A stretch of 64,000 nt of DNA from Heliocidaris tuberculata (lineage: Eukaryota; Echinodermata; Echinoidea; Camarodonta; Echinometridae). Of this stretch, positions 55,885 through 64,000 are shown piece after piece. How positions within the stretch are numbered: the stretch's first letter is position 1; each line of letters begins with the position of its first letter. Location: positions 31,544,885 to 31,608,884 of the forward strand of contig CM046842.1 of assembly GCA_025618425.1 (NCBI GenBank), written 5' to 3'. Made by a program: the position numbers and the translations under genes. The notes under the pieces are model-generated. The model made no database searches, was not told the origin of the DNA, and saw only the letters and a program-made list of their open reading frames with translations.

Positions 55885-55890
55885 AATAAA
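55885..55890 (+). terminator. Poly(A) signal candidate AATAAA
   Basis: AATAAA lies 108 bp after the receptor stop codon, a reasonable distance for a short 3' UTR. A GATATT repeat precedes it (55800-55830) and recurs at 55962-55982. Confidence 0.45.
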
Positions 55891-55919
55891 ATAATTTTTT
55901 ACATAAGTATTACTTAAGT

Positions 55920-56512
55920 AGAAAATCACGTACAATAATACTATACAATAATAGTTTACATATTGATATTGATATTGATATTTTTCGTTTTGATGTATTT
56001 CCACATTATCTGCATTAGAACAGTCTTGGAATTTCCAAGTCATCAAAACATGTACGAAGTAGTATAAAGAATAAATACATTATGTTAAGTATGCGGTACA
56101 ATAGCAACTTTTGTCTGTTAATAATAAAATGTACGGAGGGAGATAAATAAATCACAGAAATGTGGAGGAAACCTTAGAAGCAAATTACGTGTAACTTTTA
56201 AAGGTTCCCTTTTAATGTACAATGAGTTAAATACCAATTTTAAATTAACACACGTGACGAACAAAAAACGAGAGTAAAACAGCACTATAGAACAAAAACA
56301 AAGGAAGCGAAACAAGACACTTTGGCAAAGGGAGAAAAATTAAGAAAAAAAAAAAAAAAACAACAACAACAAAACAAACAAAACAACAACAAACAAACCC
56401 AAACAGAAGTGTACTGCGGCCAACCAACAGGAGGTGAAATAAATGCATAGTGGTCTCCCACCATATCCATTACTAAAATTAAAGTATTCCTGTGAACAGT
56501 GAATTGAGTATA
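55920..56512. other. No gene seen
   Basis: AT-rich sequence with A-rich low complexity near 56340-56400. Confidence 0.4.
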
Positions 56513-56959
56513 TCATGCTTCTTCATACTGGAGAAGGAACTTAAGTTTCAAGTGGTGTTTAAAAGTACCTAGATAAGACAATTGCTTAAGTGTTACATCC
56601 AAGGAATTCCAATAAACAGGACCAGTAAATATCACGGTTCTTTTTCTAAGTATGGTTCTCAGTCTATGCGAATGAAAAAAGGAAGACTGACGGGTAGGAT
56701 AATTGTGCAGTTCCTGATTTTTTTGAAAAAGGGATGTAATCGCATGAGGAAGGCCATTTGAATTTAGCTGAAACATTAAACAGCCTAAAATAAAATTGAA
56801 GAAATCATGAATTTTTAATATTTTATTATCTAAAAATAAACGATTAGTGTGGCTTAACCTATCAGAATGACAGATTATTCGCAATACACGTTTTTGATTC
56901 TCACATAGAATGTTGTGTTTATCTAAGAAATCCATATCATATTTTAAATACGAAGGCAT
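56513..56959 (-). pseudogene. LINE reverse-transcriptase C-terminal fragment
   Basis: 149-codon open frame containing NQKRVLRIICHSDRLSHTNR, LFLDNKILKIHDFFNFILGC, LHNYPTRQS and GPVYWNSLD. These are the usual elements of the region after the reverse transcriptase domain in jockey/CR1-like LINEs. The element is 5' truncated; the reading frame is intact from an internal Met only. No catalytic domain is present. Confidence 0.8.
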
Positions 56960-57080
56960 TTTAAGAGCAATCCTTTTTAGGGGACATTTCTACTGTGATG
57001 TTGTTCCAAACTGACATAAAAGAAATGAGAAAGCCCACAAATTATTTCACACCTTTTTCCAGAACTCAACTTTTCCATTA
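56960..57080. repeat. Half of a family B MITE
   Basis: AAGAGCAATCCTTTTTAGGG, GAGAAAGCCCACAAATTA and CCAGAACTCAACTTTTCC match the right half of 11762-12034. Confidence 0.7.
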
Positions 57081-58177
57081 CACCCATTGAATACTGAATT
57101 CTCTGATTCCCATAGGGTCAATACAGGAGCCATCCAGTTCCCGCAGGCAGTAGGTTAAGTTTTAAAATGGAACATGTGAATCTCTTGGAAGTGATCTTAT
57201 ACTCATTGGAATAAAGTGAAATAACAAGGCTCTCGATAGGGGAAGTGGTTGGAGCAAGTCGTATTTTTCCACTCCGTCCTTTCCCATCTTCCCCCTTTTG
57301 TTTTCTCTTTGTCTTTTTTTCGCAATTCCATGGACGGGGACTTGCTCCCGTAATCCCCGCAGTTACGTCACTGATTTGGACTAGAAAAGGTATGAATAAA
57401 TTTTACGCAAGTTTTACTTAACTCTTACTGTGCCAAGGGGTTTAGCTCTCTTCAAAATTTTACCAAAATGTTGTCAATGCTTACTTTTTAATGTCTGCAC
57501 TTCATAAATCATCTATTATTTCACAAAATATTGTGCACAAAACTTGTAGAAAATTTATTTTCTTATGCTCCAAACAATATTACTTTACCCAACTTTATGC
57601 ATAAGAATTATTGAAAATTACATTTGAGTTTCTGTTTTGTCCATTATTTTTTTTTTTCTCATTTGTTTACTATTGTTTAATGTTGAAATAAGGTAATATC
57701 CTTTTTAAAATCTGCAATTTTCTCTAAAAAATTTCAGTGGTAGCATATAATCATAATCATATATTTAGATTGCTTGATTTATGTTCAAAATTTTGATATA
57801 CATTGACCACCATATACCTTTCCTGTGGTCGAGCAATTGGTAAATGAAAATAACAAGTCTATCTGTCACATATATGTGACATCGGCACTGAAAGAGTTAA
57901 AATTACTGGCATATCCAGGGATGGATAGACAGGGTACCAAAATTCCCCTAGAGGCTAGTTAGCGGGGGGGGGGGGGGGGGGGGGTGAAATGTACCTTTCC
58001 TGTTTTGCCTTGCCTATATACCTACTTTATGTTTACGTTTTATTTTGTTTCGTGTTTTTTCTGTTATGTTGTTTTTGTTTTAGTTTTGGCTTTCAAAACA
58101 TGTTTCAAACCCGTGGCGGGGGGGGGGGGGGGGGGCGTACACCGATTTCACGTTCACCCTTTGCTGTTTAAGCAACT
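57081..58177. other. No gene; G runs
   Basis: AT-rich stretch with G runs at 57963-57984 and 58119-58135. No exon evidence. Confidence 0.4.
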
Positions 58178-58320
58178 AGGTGCCGTGGTCCAGTGGTTTA
58201 AGGCGCTTGACTGGAGATGCGAAGATCGGGCGTTCGATCCCCGGCACGGCACTTATGCCCTTGAGCAAGGCATTTCATCTCCATTGCTCTTTTATCGTAT
58301 ATCAAATAAATGAAGTTCTA
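58178..58320 (+). mobile_element. tRNA-derived SINE
   Basis: GTGCCGTGGTCCAGTGGTTT (box A region) and GGGCGTTCGATCCCCGGC (box B) bound a near-complete cloverleaf; GTGCCGT pairs with ACGGCAC. A ~60-bp body and AAATAAATGAAG tail follow. The short body argues for a SINE rather than a tRNA gene. Confidence 0.75.
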
Positions 58321-58710
58321 TAGGCATATTGATACCAGCGTGTGCATGTGTGTTATTTAAAAAAAAAAAGAAAAAAAAATAGATATCACCTAGGCACTGT
58401 AAGGCCATCACACACCATCATGCTCTCACACACGCACACATGTTCAGTAGATCATGACTACGCTATTTGCTGGAGTTTTCCATCTTCATTTGCTTAGTTC
58501 TCTGCTGTTATACATTATTCTTTCAAAGTAGCTTGCCACATTTCCCTTTCCTCATTATCATAATTTTTGTTCATAAATCCTAATGGATCATGTGATACTG
58601 GTATTTGTAGCTTCTTCAAGAGTTCAATCAGTAGCGAATGGTAAAAAAAAAAAAATAAATAAAATGAGAGAAGAGGGTAGGAAAGGGAGAGAGATTGAGA
58701 AAGATTGAGA

Positions 58711-58743
<33 letters not shown>

Positions 58744-59137
58744 TGAGAGAGAGAGAGGGGGGGGGGAGAGAAAGATGGAGAAGGGGGGGGGGGGGGGGGA
58801 GATAACGTAAAAAGAAGATGATACAATCCCCTCAAACACCCTGCCCTCGCTCGTTAACCGTGTTTTTCTCATATAAGACCGATGCCCTCCTCACTGCTCA
58901 AGATCCACCCCTCCAAGCACCCACTCTATGCCACTGAGCTCAAAACCATTGATAAAAATAATTTGTACTCATAAGAGTTGTGACTGATTCAAATCGATCG
59001 CAACTTAAAATCAATCGCAACCGTGTACTTAAGAGATAAGATTAATTCTAAGTTGCGATCGAGATGAATCAATCGCAACAACTTTTTAAAAGACGGAGCC
59101 CACCCTTAATCTAAGAATGAGATGTTAGGTAAACCAA
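58321..59137. other. No gene; GA-rich and G simple repeats
   Basis: (GA)n with G runs at 58665-58800. The remaining sequence has no exon signals. An ATCGCAACT-type inverted piece lies at 58993-59080. Confidence 0.45.
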
Positions 59138-59416
59138 CAATGGCGGACTAAGGGGGGGGGGGGGACTTCCAGCCCATTCCCCTATTTTGAAAGGAAAGGG
59201 TACATTGTGCCCCCCTTTCGTAGTGATAACCTTTTTTAACAAAAACTATTTTTTATTTTATATTTTTGTTGTTGCTTGTCAGATAATTTGGAAAGACATA
59301 GAGACACACAAAATAATGTGCGATAACCCTTTGGGGGGGGGGGGGGGTTGTCAGAAGATTTTCTGAAATTTGTACCCCCCCTCCCCCCTTTTTACAAAAT
59401 CCCGGATCCGCCCCTG
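59138..59416. mobile_element. hAT-like element, GGCGGATCCAGG family, copy 5
   Basis: Left CAATGGCGGACTAAGGG, right CCCGGATCCGCCCCTG. The flanks TAAACCAA and TAAACAAA (59130-59137, 59417-59424) match 7 of 8 bases. Confidence 0.75.
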
Positions 59417-59424
59417 TAAACAAA

Positions 59425-59875
59425 CAACTACTGACATGAACCATCGTTCCTGTCTAGGAGAGTTTTCTTTTTTTTATTTTTCAAAATATATCTGCAACGA
59501 GTCTTAAATGCATTTGTCTGAGTGCTAATAACAAACAACAGAAAAAAAAAGCAAATCAAAATAAAACGTGAAAATTTAATTTTTTTGATATAGGTCAGTG
59601 AAACTGTTTACGTGAACGTAATACAATTTATCGACGAAAAGGCCTACCAAAATGTTAAATTAAATTTGAGCGAGAAGCATAATCTGCTTTGATTACAATA
59701 CAGACGATTTTGAATCATAAGCTAGCATGTAACATGATGATAATCCTAAATGATATATGCTCCATTATAATTGGTATTCTAAAATCGTATATCTTAACAT
59801 TTTTCACAATATGTAATACATCAATTTAGTTAAATCCAAACGACACCTTGACAGAATATGTTGCATAAATATCTC
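59425..59875. other. No gene seen
   Basis: AT-rich sequence without coding evidence. Confidence 0.4.
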
Positions 59876-60052
59876 TTTACTCTCTAAAAATTGAGTGATT
59901 ACTGAAGTAACTCCCCAGGTGAGTAAATTCAATCTTCTTTTTAGAGAGTACTCGATATTCACTCAATATTCACTCCTGTAGTGATCACTGACGTGACTCC
60001 CGGGGGAGTGAAAATAGAATGAATATTCACTCTTTTGTTAGAGAGTATTCCT
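59876..60052. repeat. Short palindromic repeats with TACTCTCTAAAA ends
   Basis: TTACTCTCTAAAAATTGAGTG and TTTTTAGAGAGTA bound a 74-bp piece (first 20 bases considered). A second piece with ATTCACTCTTTTGTTAGAGA follows. A related piece with GACGTCATTTCCCGGGGAAG lies at 61325-61410. Confidence 0.6.
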
Positions 60053-60635
60053 AGCACCTGCCTATATTTGTTCTTTAAAGTTCCTACACATACCCGACAA
60101 ACCTCAATACTAGTACATGTAATATACAAAGATTTACAATAATTAAACAGGATTTCCATTGCTTGAAAGACTCTTGGTATTACTCCAGCTAAATCCGTCT
60201 TAAAAGAGCACAAACAGGTGAATAATTCTTATTCGTAATTTTTCTTTTTGCCGATTATCTAATCTGGTTAAACCGTATAACATGACAACGTACCTGTAAC
60301 TTTTTAAATATTTACATGAGAATTCCTATCTTTATACTGTTAAAAGTTAAAAGAGTTTCCTTTCAAAATTGCGATACTGAACATTCCCACAGTAACCCCA
60401 GTTATGGTTATGTAGAGTGATAAAAAAACTTGCGCCCTATCGTTCTCTTGAGCAATCTTCTCCTATACTTCGATCTGTTGACAAAAAATACGTGTAAGTT
60501 CATGATAAAATGAATTCCATACAGTGTAAAGCTTCTGATTCTTTTTTTTAGCCCTCTAAAAAAGTGAAGATGACTAGTACTGTGTTAAAACGTAATTATT
60601 AAAATGAAGACGTTGTCCGTCACATGTTTTGTTTT
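60053..60635. other. No gene seen
   Basis: AT-rich sequence downstream of the minus-strand two-helix gene. Confidence 0.4.
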
Positions 60636-60970
60636 TCCCGACCCCATACCCCTCCCCTTCACCATACCCCTCTCCTTTCCCATACCCTCTTATACATGCC
60701 CCTTCGCTTGCCAATGGCACTCCCCTTTCACATACCCCATCCTCTTATCCATGCTCCTCCCCTTCCCAAAGCCCCACCCCTGCCCCATGTCCCTTACCTT
60801 TCCCATGCCCCTCCCCTTCTCTTCACCATGCTTCCTCTCCTTCCCCATACCCTCCTCTTACACATGCCCCTAACCTTCTTCCATATACCACCCCTTACCC
60901 GTATCCCTCCCTTTCCCCATGCCTCTCCCCTTCCTCACGCCCCTCGCATCCCAATGCCCCATCTTCCCAA
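60636..60970. repeat. Pyrimidine-rich degenerate minisatellite
   Basis: Irregular iterations of CCCATGCCCCTCCCCTTC, about 17-25 bp each, with almost no G on this strand. Pro/His/Ser-rich frames here are artefacts. It starts about 120 bp beyond the stop of the two-helix gene. Confidence 0.8.
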
Positions 60971-61091
60971 CGATCAGAGATCGCATCGTTCTAAGCACAT
61001 GTGATGAGACCCGCCTTTCAATGGTTACAAGCAATACCGATGCATAAAGCTGCAGACAGTAATCTCGAGTCCTGTTGGTGTTAACGACCTT

Positions 61092-63611
61092 TTACTTGTA
61101 CAGAACGGCTGGACGACTGTTGTAAGTATCATAAGGCGATTCCCGATGTGCGATCTGTAAGAAAACAGAAAATGATTATTTCATTAGATTTGCTTTTGTG
61201 TGTGTCATGCAGAACAAGTTCAACTCCATGATGAAATGTGACTACTTATATCCTATACTTAACAAAGAGTACTCAAACAAACAAACAAAACAAAACAAAA
61301 ACAAAAACAAAAAAAAATTAAAATCGAATGAACACTGACGTCATTTCCCGGGGAAGTGAAAAAGGTAATATATAGAGAAAATTCACTTTTCTATGAAGAG
61401 AGATAGTAACTATGATAAAACCATCACTCTGTTATAAAACCATTAGTTAAACTCGATTTGATTTTGTACGTATAGAGAATATTTTCTTGACTATCTTGCC
61501 ATGATAAACATAAATAAATTCTAGCTCCAATGAATGGTGACAGACTAGAGAATGGAAATTAACCTTCACAGAAAATTGGCTTCAGGTTTCACCTTTTTTG
61601 TCCATTCAGTTCCGGGGCCCCCTCCCCGTAGCCACGCCAAGGCACACTGACGCTCATCTATTACATTAATCTAGCGTGAATCCTACCATTAAAACAAATA
61701 ATATTCCGTTCTTGTAAAGCGCATATCACATTATGATATAACGTCTTTATGCACTTCTAAATGGCTTTGGATATCATTACCTGGCTTTAGTTCCGGTACC
61801 CGTAGCGCGCAGTGCATTCAAGGAATAATCCTAACAGGTACCATTTTACTACACCAGGGCCGAGTGTGGCAAATGTAAATTAATGTCTTGCCAATAAACG
61901 TTAGTGCAGCGGAATGGATTCGAACCCTGTATCTTGTGGTTCACAGTCAGGGGACTTATCCACTAGACCCCAACACATCTACAATGTAACGTAAGACGAT
62001 ACTCTAACGTGAATACCATCCCAGAAGAATGACCACGACTTACGTCTGGAGGCGGGATTCCCATGGGTCCCCCAAATCCGATGAACCCGTTGATACAGCA
62101 GTCGACGAACATCGCCATGAGTGCGAAGATGAAGATCAAGCAGCACGCCACGATGATGGTGGAATAGAGACCGACGACTGCCTGCTGAGTGGTGTTCTCA
62201 ATCAGGGCTGGCTCTAGGTATCTCCCATATAGCGCCCAGGAGAGTAGACCCATGCATATGGCTGATATCGCAAGGGCCAGAAAGTTTGCCAGAAATACCG
62301 TCATGGAAAACTGTTGGAAGAAAGTCGGTGATAATAAAAGATAGAATAATGATGATAGTAATAATCATATACAGAAATGACGATGATAATATTGATGATA
62401 ATAATAATAGTATTATTATCAATAATAGTAATATCTATGATAACAACAATAATAATGAAATATTGAAATATTAATAGAATAATGACAACAACAACAATAA
62501 TAATAATAATAATATTATTATTATTTATATTAGTTATAATGATAATAATAGTAATAATACTGATAATAATAATAACAATAACAACAATACTAAAAATGAT
62601 AATAAAAACAAAATAATAAAAATAATCAATGAAGATAATAATAGTAATAATGATAATAACAGTAATGATAACACTATGTTTTTTAGCCAAGATAGCAACA
62701 TCAGTATTGATACTGTTTTCCCTGAGGGCCTGGCAGTGAAACTGCTACCCCAGCTGATTTAGCCCAGTCACCAGGCTTTCAGGCATTGAAGGAATTTCTT
62801 CATACCAGGGGAGCGTTTCATCAAGCATTTTGTCAGTGATTTTTACCGACAAATTTGCAGTCAGCCAATTAGATGCAAGGATTTCAGTAGCTTATAACAG
62901 TTGTCGGATAAAAATCACTGACAAAACGCTTGATGAAACACTCCCCAGGTAACCAATTTTACTTCACCTGGGTGGAGAGCGGCAAAGTGGGGGGGGGGGG
63001 GGGAAGTGCACTCAAAGTTATCTGCCGTAAGGGCTATGCGGACTCTGTTTACACACATTTTGGATAGGATGTCCAACGTATTCATGGATGTACCCAGTGT
63101 CCCACATGGCTGCATGTGTAGCAGTATTTGGGATAGAATGTTCAGATTACGCAATATCTCATCGGCATGTTACACACTTTGGATAGAGTAGAGTACCCCA
63201 TATGACTATTTACACACAATGCATACAGATCTTCAGAGTATCCCCACTATGGCAATAAACTCACACTTTCGTTAGGTTGTTCAGAGTTCCCACATGAGTA
63301 TTCATATAGGCTAAGCTGTTAAACTGAAAACAAAAATTAGCTATGAGAAATTTTCAAGACTAGTAGAAGAGTCACACATATTCATTATTTTTTTTCTTCA
63401 AAATTTTCAACAACTGATTGATTTTAAAATTATTTAAATCCTAGAACAGTGTGAGTGTTGTGTGTGTGTGGGGGGGGGGGGGGGGGGAGGGGGATATATA
63501 TGACCTCCATCCCCGAGATTTCACGCCCGTGATTACACAACTCACCGGTAGTTCGTAGTATGATCGCCCTGGTTTCTTCTGTTTGTCAAACGCTTCTACG
63601 ATGTTCGCCAT
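61092..63611 (-). CDS. Small two-helix membrane protein, three coding exons
   Basis: Family not recognised. Exons on the minus strand: 63611-63546 (22 codons, MANIVEAFDKQKKPGRSYYE...), 62310-62044 (89 codons) and 61154-61092 (20 codons plus TAA). Borders are CCG|GTGAGT, CCAACAG|TTTTCC, CAGAC|GTAAGT and TTCTTACAG|ATCGC, all phase 0, giving 131 residues. Helix 1 is about 26-50 (TVFLANFLALAISAICMGLL) and helix 2 about 66-95 (GLYSTIIVACCLIFIFALMA). One sequon (NTT, 61) lies in the loop between. After helix 2 is a Gly-rich stretch FIGFGGPMGIPPPD and a Tyr-rich tail YDTYNSRPAVLYK. The first exon is preceded by an acceptor-like TTAATATCTTAG at about 63627, so a 5' untranslated exon may lie outside the window. 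Two cysteine pairs (CC at 78-79 and 93-94) could be lipid-modified. Confidence 0.75.
61690..61985 (-). mobile_element. tRNA-derived SINE inside the last intron
   Basis: Minus strand: TTGGGGTCTAGTGGATAAGT (box A region) and CAGGGTTCGAATCCATTCCG (box B), followed by a body with TTTGCCACACTCGGCCC and CATAATGTGATATGCGC. Body pieces recur at 33500-33730 and 36760-36825. Confidence 0.75.
62325..62690. repeat. AAT/GATAAT-rich simple sequence
   Basis: Interrupted (AAT)n, (GAT)n and (AAC)n iterations in the first coding intron of the two-helix gene. Ile-rich frames are artefacts. Confidence 0.9.
62807..62949. mobile_element. GATTGGCTGA-core MITE, copy 7 (reverse; GGGGAGCG arms)
   Basis: GGGGAGCGTTTCATCAAGC and GCTTGATGAAACACTCCCC-type ends. 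The core is present as CAGTCAGCCAATTAGATGCA. It shares the arm type of copy 5. Confidence 0.8.
62950..63540. other. Intron sequence; G runs and weak iterations
   Basis: G runs lie at 62989-63003 and 63471-63487 after a GT tract. Loose iterations of TTACACACnTTTGGATAG occur at 63050, 63170 and 63209. Confidence 0.4.
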
Positions 63612-63705
63612 TCCGCACAAAATAATCTAAGATATTAAGAGAGAGTGAGGGAGAGAAAAAAATACCGTAAAGAGATACATGTAAGTATAGTCAAGTATAG
63701 TCAAG

Positions 63706-63862
63706 GATTGTATTTCCGAACAGATTGTATTACCGAACGTGTACAGTTAAGCGCCTAAATTGGGTTTTCATACGCGTGGGATTACGCGTATGAAAACCAC
63801 ACTATTGAAACAAAGGTTGTGTCCTTTTTCCCTATAGGTTTCACACGTTCGGAAATACAGTA
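63706..63862. repeat. Palindromic repeat with TTCGGAAATACA pieces
   Basis: GATTGTATTTCCGAACAGAT at the left and ACACGTTCGGAAATACAGTA at the right are inverted relatives. A perfect inner palindrome joins TTTTCATACGCGTGG and ACGCGTATGAAAACC. Related to 1068-1175. Confidence 0.65.
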
Positions 63863-64000
63863 CCTTTTTCAAGGGACCAAAACGCCGCGTCGTTGGGAAG
63901 GGGCTCACTCGGAAGGGAATATCGTATTAAATCTACGTTGTCTTTTTAAAATTTCATCAACTTCTTTTTCTGTAGGACTTTGAGCATTCATTATGTAAGT

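Noticed and set aside
60604..61004. Three overlapping Pro/His-rich frames
   Set aside because: All frames are open because the tract is a C/T minisatellite without stop codons.
62301..62690. Ile-rich frame of 129 codons
   Set aside because: It is an AAT/GAT simple repeat in an intron.

Overview
This window looks like animal genomic DNA, most likely from a sea urchin or a close echinoderm relative; that is an inference. The supporting signs are intron-split genes with GT/AG borders, an 11-exon gene for V-ATPase subunit C whose protein has the vertebrate length, intronless lineage-type rhodopsin-like receptors, TTAGGG-type telomeric hexamers inside the sequence, frequent TACATGTA strings, and a very dense load of palindromic non-autonomous DNA transposons, tRNA-derived SINEs and LINE 3' ends. 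Coding sequence is well under 10% of the window. Most of the long reading frames that can be found are low-complexity or repeat artefacts.

Layout. 1-9 kb: repeats only, including a TTAA-flanked palindromic element, six copies of a 15-base motif, a ~150-bp tandem repeat and a decayed LINE. 9-13 kb: a CpG-richer stretch, a long GAA repeat and three palindromic elements. 13-23 kb: the V-ATPase subunit C gene on the + strand, rebuilt here exon by exon to 382 codons. Its introns hold several transposons, and its last two coding exons are each preceded by degenerate tandem copies of themselves. 23-43 kb: almost entirely repeats, plus one small possible membrane-protein gene on the minus strand (33.1-33.5 kb). 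43.2-44.5 kb: an intronless carbohydrate sulfotransferase on the minus strand. 44.9 kb: a tRNA-like sequence. 45-50 kb: repeats, including a 43-base G run and a SINE with a 7SL-like head. 50.1-55.8 kb: two related intronless GPCR genes in head-to-head orientation. 56-61 kb: a LINE 3' end, SINE and simple repeats. 61-63.6 kb: a three-exon minus-strand gene for a small two-helix membrane protein.

The genes do not form a pathway. V-ATPase subunit C couples V1 to V0 in the proton pump, the sulfotransferase is a Golgi enzyme of glycan sulfation, the two receptors are a local duplicate pair, and the function of the two-helix protein is unknown. The most unusual features are the decoy exon arrays inside the V-ATPase gene, the repeated 15-mer at 1.5-2.3 kb, the shared DRY and NPxxY losses in both receptors, the 7SL-like SINE, and small palindromic transposons that keep one core while their terminal arms differ.
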